In this document: positions 1-7,914 of the stretch, piece by piece
Layout: every line of letters begins with the position of its first letter
Position numbering within the stretch: position 1 is the first letter of the stretch
NCBI RefSeq assembly: GCF_018100795.1
Contig: NZ_JAGJDY010000003.1
Location: 124,001-188,000, forward strand
From: Alteromonas sp. MMG017
GTDB lineage: Bacteria; Pseudomonadota; Gammaproteobacteria; Enterobacterales; Alteromonadaceae
Direction: 5' to 3'
Length of the DNA: 64,000 bases
Made by a program: the position numbers and the translations under genes
Notes under the pieces: model-generated
Databases searched by the model: none
What the model was told of the DNA's origin: nothing
The model's input: the letters and a program-made list of their open reading frames with translations, nothing else

Positions 1-8
1 TACCTGTT

Positions 9-1601
9 TTGATTACCACCGCCAATATCACCATGCAGTTTGGTTCTGCACCCTTGTTTGAAAATATCTCTGCCAAATTTGGTAACGGCAACCGCTATGG
101 CCTTATCGGCGCAAACGGTTGCGGAAAGTCTACCTTCATGAAAATTTTGAGCGGTAAGTTAACCCCAAGTGCGGGTAACGTTTCTATGGCGCCAGGTACT
201 AAATTAGGTATCTTAAGCCAAGATCAATTCGCGTTTGAAGAGTTCAGCGTAGTTGACGCCGTGATCATGGGTGACCGTGAATTGTGGGAAGTGAAAAAAG
301 AGCGTGACGAAATATACAGCAAGCTAGATATGAGTGAAGAAGACGGCATGCGCGTTGCCGATTTAGAAACTCAATTTGCGGAAATGGATGGTTACACCGC
401 TGAAGCGCGTGCGGGTGACATATTGAATGCCGCTGGCATTGAAGAACATTATCACTTTGGTTTGATGAAAGAAGTGGCGCCGGGTAAAAAAGTACGTGTA
501 TTACTAGCTCAAGCTTTGTTTGCTGACCCTGATATTTTGCTACTCGACGAACCGACCAACAACTTGGATATTTACACCATTACCTGGTTGGCCGATGAGC
601 TAAACAAACGTAAATCGACCATGTTGATCATTTCGCACGATCGTCATTTCCTAAATTCAGTATGTACCCACATGGCTGATATCGATTACGGCGAATTGCG
701 TGTTTACCCTGGTAACTATGATGCATTCATTGAAGCGTCAATGATGGTTCAAGAGCAGTTGCTTAATGAAAACGCAAAGAAATCTGCTGAAATTGAAGAA
801 CTTCAAGGCTTCGTAGCGCGTTTCTCTGCAAACGCCTCTAAAGCGAAGCAGGCTACGTCTCGTGCTAAGCGTTTAGAAAAAATCGAGCTTGCTGAAGTGA
901 AAGCTTCAAGCCGTCGTAAGCCTTATATTGTGTTTGAACAACATAAGAAACTTCACCGCTTAGCGATTACGCTAGAAGATGTAGGCCATGGTTATCCTGA
1001 GCTTCCATTATTTAACAACGCAAACTTATTGTTAGAAGCGGGCTCTCGCCTTGCCATTATTGGTGAGAACGGTGCAGGTAAAACCACGCTATTGAAGTGT
1101 TTGGTTGATGAATTATCGCCTGAGCACGGTACTATAAAGTGGGCTGAAAATGCCGCGATTGGTTATATTCCGCAAGATAGCACTAAAGATTTTGAGTCAG
1201 ATTTAAGCTTGTTTGATTGGATGAGCCAATGGCGCTTACCTAAGCATGACGACCTACAAGTTCGTGGTATGTTAGGCCGCTTATTGTTTAGCTCAGACGA
1301 CTTTAACAAGAAAGTAGCGGTATGTTCTGGTGGTGAAAAGAACCGTTTATTGTTTGGTAAACTTATGCTGCAAGACATCAACGTATTGGTTATGGATGAG
1401 CCTACCAACCACTTAGACATGGAATCTATTGAAGCGCTTAACAATGGGCTTTATAAGTTCGACGGCACGGTTATTTTTGTAAGCCATGACCGCGAGTTTG
1501 TTTCATCATTGGCCACGCAAATTATCGAAATAAAAGATAATAAGCTTAACCACTTTGAAGGTAACTACGAAGAGTTCTTGGCGCACAGCGATGGCAAGTA
1601 A
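9..1601 (+). CDS. ybiT: ABC-F family ATPase YbiT-like
   Basis: Soluble tandem ATP-binding protein of the ABC-F class, a family that acts on the ribosome rather than in transport; no membrane segments are visible. Two nucleotide-binding domains: Walker [10 protein letters not shown] near residues 34-42 and GENGAGKTT near 353, Walker B/H-loop stretches [11 protein letters not shown] and [10 protein letters not shown], separated by a charged linker. The first signature is the degenerate VAPGKKVRV seen in YbiT proteins, the second is a normal CSGGEKNR. The reading frame has no stop back to the window edge; the chosen start is TTG at 9, which puts the N-terminus one residue short of E. coli YbiT, so the true start could lie just outside. 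It is followed by a strong terminator. Confident on family, less on the start. Confidence 0.9.
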   Translation: MITTANITMQFGSAPLFENISAKFGNGNRYGLIGANGCGKSTFMKILSGKLTPSAGNVSMAPGTKLGILSQDQFAFEEFSVVDAVIMGDRELWEVKKERDEIYSKLDMSEEDGMRVADLETQFAEMDGYTAEARAGDILNAAGIEEHYHFGLMKEVAPGKKVRVLLAQALFADPDILLLDEPTNNLDIYTITWLADELNKRKSTMLIISHDRHFLNSVCTHMADIDYGELRVYPGNYDAFIEASMMVQEQLLNENAKKSAEIEELQGFVARFSANASKAKQATSRAKRLEKIELAEVKASSRRKPYIVFEQHKKLHRLAITLEDVGHGYPELPLFNNANLLLEAGSRLAIIGENGAGKTTLLKCLVDELSPEHGTIKWAENAAIGYIPQDSTKDFESDLSLFDWMSQWRLPKHDDLQVRGMLGRLLFSSDDFNKKVAVCSGGEKNRLLFGKLMLQDINVLVMDEPTNHLDMESIEALNNGLYKFDGTVIFVSHDREFVSSLATQIIEIKDNKLNHFEGNYEEFLAHSDGK

Positions 1602-1627
1602 CCCTTTATAGAGTTAATCTTATTGTT

Positions 1628-1665
1628 AAAGCCCAGCAAGGTAAATTTACCTTGCTGGGCTTTTT
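1628..1665 (+). terminator. Rho-independent terminator after ybiT
   Basis: A perfect inverted repeat with 18-base arms and no spacer (1628-1645 and 1646-1663), GC-rich core GCCCAGCAAGG, followed by a T run. It ends ybiT and, because the left arm starts with AAA, may also serve the converging patatin gene weakly. Confidence 0.9.
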
Positions 1666-1715
1666 AGTTTATTGCCTCAAACACCTTTGAACTAGCTGTC
1701 AAAATGGCTTTTACG

Positions 1716-3419
1716 CTATAACACCAACACTTTTTTCACCGTTTTTCTAACAATGAAATTCCATGCAAAAAAACGAGCAATACTTGCGATACCGGCGTCT
1801 TTTGCGAATGCAAAAAAGCGCGCTTTAACGCGTTTATACGCCAGCTCTCTGTTTTCGTATTTCACATCAGCCATAGATGCATGATTTAAATGCGATGAAT
1901 CTAAAAACTGCTGAATACTATAATGATCACGCTTCTCAATGTTCAGTGGTAATTGCTTTTGAACAACCGCTTCGTCTTTCTGTTTATCTAAAATACCGTT
2001 AATGGTTAGCATGGCGTTTAATCTGCCGCGTTCGTAGTCATACTGGCGAAAGCGCTCGTCAAAAAAACCTAAGAAAGCGCCTAGTAACTCACCACTAAGC
2101 TCATCTTTCTTCGCGGTAATGGTATAGATGGTTTTTAAATTGGTGGGTCCTAACCCCGCGGCATGTTCTAGTACCGCAATCGTATCTATCCAGAGTTTGA
2201 AATGGCTTGGCGGAAGCGGTTTCTCTTCAACATCAACGCGATATTGTGTCGCAAGTCGGGCGACATCAGCAGCATATTCAGATGTATTACCACCATAAAC
2301 CACCGCAATCATTGAATCTATAATAGCCTGTTCTGCAGAAACCTGTTCGCTGGTATCGGTGTACAGTTTTTCGCGTAACGTGTCGGCTTGTTTATCTAAC
2401 TTGAGAATTTTTTCGTTATCTTGCTCTTGAATCAACCACTCTTGAAACCCGCTTTGTAGAAACACGCTATTAAGCATTTGCTTGGCACTGTCAGCGAAGG
2501 ACGCTATGCTCGCATCAAACTCTGGATTAGCTGCACTTTCTCTAGGGTTAGGTGAAATGTAAAAGTAAAAGCGGTTTTCGTAATCGGTATAGTTTGTATC
2601 ATTTTGTTCAGCCAAAGATACTGCCATTCCAAGAGGATAGTTATTAAATGCCCCACCATCCATAAAGCTAAAGGTACTGTTTTCAAACTTAACAGCGCCG
2701 CGACCACTGTAGTCACCGTGTATCCAGTCTCGCGTAAGCGATACCGGTGAAAACGCCACAGGAAAAGCACCGCATCCTCTCGCCGCCGAACTTATCTCAC
2801 TCCAAATAGCTTTATTATCGGTTGTATTATCTAGCGTAGCGGTATACCTATCTTGATGGCGAGTTTGGATGAACTTCCCCTGCCCCAAGGTTTCAGTTAA
2901 ATACGCGTACGTATCTACCTCGTAATCTACACCGTTTAAATTAGACATGGCCAACCCCAATTTAATGGAGGTCGCACTGGCAATATGCGGTGTTTGCACT
3001 ATCGGCGGGGTTTGCTGGGTTTGCTCAGCGCTCAGCGATGGTGACTTCACGTACCGACTATTAATGAGCTTATCAGCAATGGTTTTTACAAAGCCATTTG
3101 AGAGCAGTGAGTTTTTGGCATTGTCGCCGGGTAAAGGGGTTAACAATCCGTTGATATCAACCGACTTCACCCATGCCTCATAACCTACATTAGTGTTTTC
3201 ACCCGATAAAGCATCACCATCATACAAGAGTTTTTGCGCTATCATTGCGGCAGTCATGCCACCCGCGCTAGCGCCTGTAAGTACATCTATTTCAATTTTG
3301 GGATTGGAAGGATTTTCGTTGTGTTCTTTAAGCGCGTTGATAATTTCATAAAGCGTACCCGCTTCATAAGAGCCCAAAGAAACGGCGCCTGATATGGCAA
3401 TTGCAACGCGGTAGGTCAT
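1716..3419 (-). CDS. Patatin-like phospholipase/acylhydrolase
   Basis: Predicted lipid acyl hydrolase with a Ser-Asp dyad. The N-terminal half carries the patatin fold: glycine-rich oxyanion segment SGAVSLGSYEAG (residues 10-21), nucleophile elbow GASAG with Ser51, and the DGG motif with Asp254. The second half (about 310 residues) is charged and helical and resembles the extension found in large bacterial patatin-like proteins; its role is not clear. No signal peptide is visible. A longer frame starts 7 codons upstream at 3440, but an AGGAG lies 7 bases before the ATG at 3419, so 3419 is preferred. The physiological substrate cannot be read from the sequence. Confidence 0.85.
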   Translation of the reverse strand: MTYRVAIAISGAVSLGSYEAGTLYEIINALKEHNENPSNPKIEIDVLTGASAGGMTAAMIAQKLLYDGDALSGENTNVGYEAWVKSVDINGLLTPLPGDNAKNSLLSNGFVKTIADKLINSRYVKSPSLSAEQTQQTPPIVQTPHIASATSIKLGLAMSNLNGVDYEVDTYAYLTETLGQGKFIQTRHQDRYTATLDNTTDNKAIWSEISSAARGCGAFPVAFSPVSLTRDWIHGDYSGRGAVKFENSTFSFMDGGAFNNYPLGMAVSLAEQNDTNYTDYENRFYFYISPNPRESAANPEFDASIASFADSAKQMLNSVFLQSGFQEWLIQEQDNEKILKLDKQADTLREKLYTDTSEQVSAEQAIIDSMIAVVYGGNTSEYAADVARLATQYRVDVEEKPLPPSHFKLWIDTIAVLEHAAGLGPTNLKTIYTITAKKDELSGELLGAFLGFFDERFRQYDYERGRLNAMLTINGILDKQKDEAVVQKQLPLNIEKRDHYSIQQFLDSSHLNHASMADVKYENRELAYKRVKARFFAFAKDAGIASIARFFAWNFIVRKTVKKVLVL

Positions 3420-3518
3420 GTTACGCTCCTGAAAATTCAATTTTTTTGAATCACCGAGAAGGTCGCCTCAGAACGCTGATCCACAGCACACAGGAGTAAT
3501 ATACCCTTGAAGCTTGTG

Positions 3519-4640
3519 TTATTGAAGCATTCCTTTAACCCAAATTTTGACCAAGTTAACATTATCATCTACTAATAATGCATTCGCATATTGCCCTGCT
3601 GCGAGACTGCCTAGCTTATGCTGCATACCCATAAAGGTTGCAGGCGTACTACTGGCCATTGCACTTGCTTCGGTTAAGCTGGCGCCCAAGTCATGACAGG
3701 TATTTACAACGGCCCCATGCATATCTAAACATGAACCGGCCAAGGTACCATCTGGGGTGGTGAGTTTACTGCCATTTCGCTTAATTTCTGTATTGAAAAA
3801 CGCAAGCGTATCTAGGTTGCTTCCCACGTGCGCCATGGCATCGGTCACCAACATTATCTTTTCTTTGCCTTTAACCTTTATAGCCAACTCGGCACTTTTA
3901 GGGTGTACGTGGTGATGATCCACAATTAACCCACAATACGCATTATCAAACAACAATGCGGCGCCCACAGCGCCTGGCGCGCGAGACGTAAACGCCGACA
4001 TTGCATTGTATAAATGGGTGAACCCAGTTGCCCCAGCGTTAAGCGCATCGCTCACTTGTTCAAAACTGGCATTGGTGTGCCCTAGTGCAACCACTATCCC
4101 TTCTGCCACCATTTCTTTAATAAAACTGGAGCTTACACTTTCAGGTGCCACAGTTAACAGTACCTTGCCAATATCCTTTCGGCACAAGGTTGCCAGTTCA
4201 CTATCACTAGGCGTACGAATAAAGCTTTCTTCATGCACGCCTTTTTTCGCTGCGCTTAAAAAAGGACCTTCATAATGAATACCTTCAATATTAGGATGGT
4301 TGGTGGCAATGGCTTCACTAACCGCATCGGCGGCGCTAGCCATAGTCTGTGCATTATCAGTAATGAGCGTTGGCAACATACTGGTCGTGCCGAACTGCAA
4401 ATGCGCATTCGCCATAGTTTTTAACGCATCGTACGTAGGCGTATGGTTAAAAAGTATTCCCCCGCCACCATTTACCTGAGTATCCACGTACCCCGGAATA
4501 AGCGTACCTTCGTACTTATCTGCAAGCTCTTGCTTTGTGGCATCTCGAATGCTTTTGATCACGCCCTGCTCTATGCATAGCGTTTTATTAAACTGAATGC
4601 CTGATATGGTCAGTACTTTGTGTGCGGTAATTGTTTGCAT
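3519..4640 (-). CDS. nagA: N-acetylglucosamine-6-phosphate deacetylase
   Basis: Converts GlcNAc-6-phosphate to glucosamine-6-phosphate and acetate in cytoplasmic chitin/peptidoglycan amino-sugar catabolism. Amidohydrolase fold of normal length (373 aa). Visible family features are PGYVDTQVNGGGG near residues 49-61, metal-binding Glu124 in HYEGPFLS, His188 in LGHTNA, His209 in FTHLYNAM and catalytic Asp267 in VTDAMA. Its ATG overlaps the stop of the upstream kinase gene by one base (TAATG), so the two are translationally coupled and the kinase product feeds this enzyme directly. No nagB-type deaminase lies in the window. Confidence 0.95.
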   Translation of the reverse strand: MQTITAHKVLTISGIQFNKTLCIEQGVIKSIRDATKQELADKYEGTLIPGYVDTQVNGGGGILFNHTPTYDALKTMANAHLQFGTTSMLPTLITDNAQTMASAADAVSEAIATNHPNIEGIHYEGPFLSAAKKGVHEESFIRTPSDSELATLCRKDIGKVLLTVAPESVSSSFIKEMVAEGIVVALGHTNASFEQVSDALNAGATGFTHLYNAMSAFTSRAPGAVGAALLFDNAYCGLIVDHHHVHPKSAELAIKVKGKEKIMLVTDAMAHVGSNLDTLAFFNTEIKRNGSKLTTPDGTLAGSCLDMHGAVVNTCHDLGASLTEASAMASSTPATFMGMQHKLGSLAAGQYANALLVDDNVNLVKIWVKGMLQ

Positions 4641-5677
4641 TAAGCCAGTGCTGCCTGTTGTTTTACGTATTGAATAACCCCTACCTGAGGTGACGATTTG
4701 GGTTCAATTAGCCTAGCTTGAAGATCAGCACTTATTAATGGCTGATACACATGGCTTAGCCCACCCACTAAACAAAGGGGCAAGTCTTGATTATTGAATG
4801 CTTTCTCGTTTGATGTCTTATCGACAATTGTCTTGCAGGTAAGTGTTTCACCAACAGCGTTGAGGTAGCTAGCACCTTGTTGAATAAGTACCTTGGCTGC
4901 GGGGCATCCTTTTTCATAGGCCGCCACAACAGATGGTGCCAGTGCGCCAAACTCTTTTCCTTTAAACCCCGCCACTTTTGTTACCAATTCGTGTGCATTT
5001 GTTACGGCCAAGCTATCACAAACTGATATAAATAAGAGGCTCTGAGGAATAAGTTCATCGAATACCAATAAGCAGTGCTTAACCGCTTCAAGGCCTAACC
5101 AACCACCACTTGCATTGTCGCTAATTGAAAGGCCATAGCCGCCCTTATCATTAAACTGGTGCGAGTTAGTACGGGTGCTAGAGCCAGTAAAAACCGTAGC
5201 CGCCGACCCAGTACCGCAGATAATCAATGCACCTGGTTGGCCGTTATGCGCCCCAAGGCATGCGGCATGCAAATCGCTGATGACGGTTACGCTTTTGAAG
5301 GGGTGGGGTAACCTTAGAAACTCGTTTAACGCGCTGGGGATATTTGCGCCAGCAAGCCCTGCGGCAAGATGTATTTGATTGAGCTTGATTGCTGATTCTT
5401 CGCGCTCGCCTGTTGCGCTACCGTGCTTATCTACTGCGCTAATGGGTTTACCTATCGCGCTAATGGGCTTACCTATCGCGCTAGTGGGCTTACTTATTGC
5501 GCTAATGGCTTTTTCACTAGCGTTGATAATTGACTGCATTGCGACAGCAGCGTTGGTCATGATATTGGCAGAACCTGCTTCGGCGCAGCTTAATACGTTA
5601 CCTTGCTCATCTTCTAACTGCACTCTGCAGTGAGTGCCGCCGCCATCCACGCCAATGTAATAACTCTGGTCTACCAT
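4640..5677 (-). CDS. N-acetylglucosamine kinase, BadF/BadG/BcrA/BcrD ATPase family
   Basis: ASKHA-fold sugar kinase; the coupling to nagA makes GlcNAc the likely substrate (GlcNAc to GlcNAc-6-phosphate). Phosphate-binding motif GVDGGGTHC at residues 9-17, second phosphate loop ICGTGSAATVF, and NASGGWLGLEAVK in the C-terminal half. Residues about 56-98 form an Ala/Ser/Ile/Gly/Lys/Pro-rich insertion encoded by a 21-bp tandem repeat (SAIGKPI units), which sits between conserved segments and is probably a surface loop. GGAA precedes the ATG by about 8 bases. E. coli NagK is a ROK-family enzyme, so the symbol is withheld. Confidence 0.85.
   Translation of the reverse strand: MVDQSYYIGVDGGGTHCRVQLEDEQGNVLSCAEAGSANIMTNAAVAMQSIINASEKAISAISKPTSAIGKPISAIGKPISAVDKHGSATGEREESAIKLNQIHLAAGLAGANIPSALNEFLRLPHPFKSVTVISDLHAACLGAHNGQPGALIICGTGSAATVFTGSSTRTNSHQFNDKGGYGLSISDNASGGWLGLEAVKHCLLVFDELIPQSLLFISVCDSLAVTNAHELVTKVAGFKGKEFGALAPSVVAAYEKGCPAAKVLIQQGASYLNAVGETLTCKTIVDKTSNEKAFNNQDLPLCLVGGLSHVYQPLISADLQARLIEPKSSPQVGVIQYVKQQAALA
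5436..5508. repeat. 21-bp tandem repeat inside the GlcNAc kinase gene
   Basis: Three near-identical 21-bp units (5436-5456, 5457-5477, 5478-5498) beginning GCGCTAATGGG, plus a partial fourth from 5499. The unit length keeps the reading frame and encodes repeated SAIGKPI on the minus strand. Confidence 0.9.
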
Positions 5678-5801
5678 TTAGTTTCCATTTTCACTTTCAT
5701 TTTCATGCTGTCATCAGTGGCAATAGGGTGTGCTCAATGAAGCCATGTGCGTGCTAATATTCTGCGCCGCACTTAATTTATAAAAGCTTCAATTTACGGC
5801 A

Positions 5802-6028
5802 TTTTATCATAGCTTTACTCTCTACCAACAAAAAGCAAAAGCCATCCAATTTCGCCATTCTCGCATTATTGCGGCAAAAGAAATGCTACCTGAAGATTAT
5901 TTTAATGGATTGTACAAGTTTGCCGTAGTGAGAAACCCGTGGGACTGACAAGTTAGCTCGTATCATCACATAAAGCGCGAACGTCCTCATGTTATGAAAG
6001 ACCATGAACCTTTTAAATGGGTTGCGCC
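5802..6028 (+). pseudogene. Sulfotransferase family remnant (in-frame stop, truncated)
   Basis: Reading the plus strand in the frame of position 5841 gives IQFRHSRIIAAKEMLPEDY, then LYKFAVVRNPWD, a stop (TGA at 5946, where relatives usually have Trp or Arg), then QVSSYHHIKRERPH and further residues to HEPFKWV. The KFxxVRNPWDxxVSxYH stretch is the PAPS-binding core of the sulfotransferase-2 family. There is no start codon region or N-terminal P-loop upstream and the C-terminal part is missing where the frame runs into the converging diguanylate cyclase. I read it as the decayed middle of a lost gene, and it fills the otherwise empty 5678-6012 gap. Confidence 0.7.
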
Positions 6029-7701
6029 ATTGCACTTTGATGTGTCTTTTTTTGCTCGTACATCAGTGTATCAGCCTGGTCGAGTAACGTCTCTAGGTCG
6101 CTACAAGGCATATCTGTAATTAAGCCCCCGACACTGGCCGAAACTGGAATTTGTACGTTAAGCGTTTGTATAACTAAGTCACTAAACCTGTGCTGAATAC
6201 GCTTTACCAGACGCTCAGATTGGCTTCGGCTGTGGCAATAACTTAGCACTACAAACTCATCGCCCCCTAGTCTTCCCACCACATCTTGCTCGCGGCATTG
6301 TCCTTTAAGAATTTTTGAAATAATACGTAGTACATCGTCGCCTGATTGATGCCCAAACGAATCATTAATTCGTTTGAAATTATCCACGTCAATGAACATC
6401 AAGGTAATGAAGCCACCATGGTGATTGAATTCATCAAGCAGTACTTTCGCAGCCCCTTCCCATCCATCTCGATTAAGAATATGACATAAGGGGTCGGTAG
6501 CTGCCCGTTTAAACGCGGCCATCCTGTCGTCATCTAACTTTTTCACTTTTTGCGCGGCAGCAAAAGCAAATATTAAAGCTTCTATCGTGACGGCAATAAT
6601 AAGCCCGTACCGCTGAAGGAACGGACTATAGTCTTTCAAATAAAACCTGGCGAGCATGGCAAGCATTATCGTCGAGACCCCCAGCAATACTAATTTTGCG
6701 CAGTGGACTTTATGATACGCCGCGTAAAGTATTGCTGATAAAATACCGGCCATGATAACCAACGTTAATTTCGACATGACTTTGTTTACCATCATGCTCA
6801 CATCACTACTTAACACTAACTGCACGCTCACCAAGACTAATATTATTAGCGATAAATAGTGTAGTACGCTGCGTTGCCACTTTTTCAGCAACGCTTTAAA
6901 ATCGAGTAATTGGTCTAAAAAGCGCAAAGAAGCAAAAATGGTTAGCCCTGCAAAAAGCACACTTAGCTGTACGCTATTTAGAAACTGTATATTGGGTAAC
7001 AAGGTGTAAAAAATGCCTTCTTGCAACAAGAAAAAGATGGCCGCACTTGCCACGTAAAAACTGTAAGAGTAGAACCCAAAACTTCGCATACTATTACCCA
7101 ACACCCCAACATAGATAGCCAACGCAAAGCAAAATCCAGCAAATGCACTTAGCGTTAAGGTATGAATAGTATTAAATGTGTGAAAGTCAGGTACTGTGGA
7201 CAGGCTCGGGTACAGTGCCCTAGCGAATTGCGCATCCACCTTTAAGATGTATGAAGCCGCACCGGTGGGAAGCATATAAGCCTGCCGAGCGCTAGGCAGC
7301 TCGATTGCTGGAGTTAACGTGGGCACTTCTAAGCTCTCTTTTTCGAAGCTGACTATTTGAGAGCTGGCTGTTTCGAAGTTGGCAGTCCCAGAATGATTTG
7401 GTGTAGGACTATCTGTTTTAGAAGCATCTGTTTTAGAAGCATCTGTTTTAGAAGCATCAGCCTCTAGCCGATAAAGTACGGCTTTATTCACAAAGTTACG
7501 AGGAAAATGAAAAATATGCGGGAGGGCTAAATCACAGTTTAGTGTTAAATGCTGCTCGCCTTTCACCATTGGTATAGGTGTGCCCACTTTGCTTTTTAAT
7601 GGTGAGGTAATAACGCACGACGCGAACACACTCTCACTTATCAAAATACATAAAGCGGCAATCAGAAATTTTACTGGCCATCTTGCATTCAGGTCGCACA
7701 T
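6013..7701 (-). CDS. Membrane diguanylate cyclase with 7TM-type sensor region
   Basis: Makes cyclic di-GMP from two GTP. A signal-like N-terminus (residues 10-28) is followed by a periplasmic domain to about 175, then roughly seven hydrophobic segments (about 180-385) in the style of 7TM-DISM sensors, then a C-terminal GGDEF domain. The active-site motif GGDEF is intact at about 479-483, and an RxxD inhibitory site (REQD) lies exactly five residues before it, so catalysis and product inhibition are both expected. The periplasmic part contains ASKTD repeated three times (residues 83-97). The signal sensed is unknown. It is a single-gene unit converging on the sulfotransferase remnant. Confidence 0.88.
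   Translation of the reverse strand: MCDLNARWPVKFLIAALCILISESVFASCVITSPLKSKVGTPIPMVKGEQHLTLNCDLALPHIFHFPRNFVNKAVLYRLEADASKTDASKTDASKTDSPTPNHSGTANFETASSQIVSFEKESLEVPTLTPAIELPSARQAYMLPTGAASYILKVDAQFARALYPSLSTVPDFHTFNTIHTLTLSAFAGFCFALAIYVGVLGNSMRSFGFYSYSFYVASAAIFFLLQEGIFYTLLPNIQFLNSVQLSVLFAGLTIFASLRFLDQLLDFKALLKKWQRSVLHYLSLIILVLVSVQLVLSSDVSMMVNKVMSKLTLVIMAGILSAILYAAYHKVHCAKLVLLGVSTIMLAMLARFYLKDYSPFLQRYGLIIAVTIEALIFAFAAAQKVKKLDDDRMAAFKRAATDPLCHILNRDGWEGAAKVLLDEFNHHGGFITLMFIDVDNFKRINDSFGHQSGDDVLRIISKILKGQCREQDVVGRLGGDEFVVLSYCHSRSQSERLVKRIQHRFSDLVIQTLNVQIPVSASVGGLITDMPCSDLETLLDQADTLMYEQKKTHQSAMAQPI
7411..7455. repeat. Perfect 15-bp tandem repeat, three copies
   Basis: ATCTGTTTTAGAAGC occurs three times without a mismatch (7411-7425, 7426-7440, 7441-7455) within the diguanylate cyclase gene, encoding ASKTD three times on the minus strand. 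Frame is preserved whatever the copy number. Confidence 0.97.
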
Positions 7702-7914
7702 GGAAGGTTACACGCCCCCAACAATCTGTACTTATGCAAGATCCACTTTGCGTGTAATTACCTTATAAACTTCACCCTGACTAAACGATATGCGCCGTTG
7801 AAATTACAACACAGCGTAGTCGGCATCACCTTTAAGATCGCAGTGTTGTATGCGATAAATCACTAAAGGCTAAGTTTAGTGTAGCTTCAAAAATTAAAAC
7901 CTGCCAAATTTCCG

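Noticed and set aside
1163-1444. 93-aa minus-strand frame inside ybiT
   Set aside because: Antisense to the second ATPase domain; a codon-bias shadow.
5436-5508. Possible CRISPR-like repeat
   Set aside because: Units are directly adjacent with no spacers and keep a protein reading frame; a tandem repeat in a gene.
5645-5698. Short upstream frame (MKMKVKMETKW) overlapping the GlcNAc kinase start
   Set aside because: Made of ATGAAA/GTGAAA-type repeats, and the kinase has its own ribosome-binding site, so there is no need for a leader peptide.
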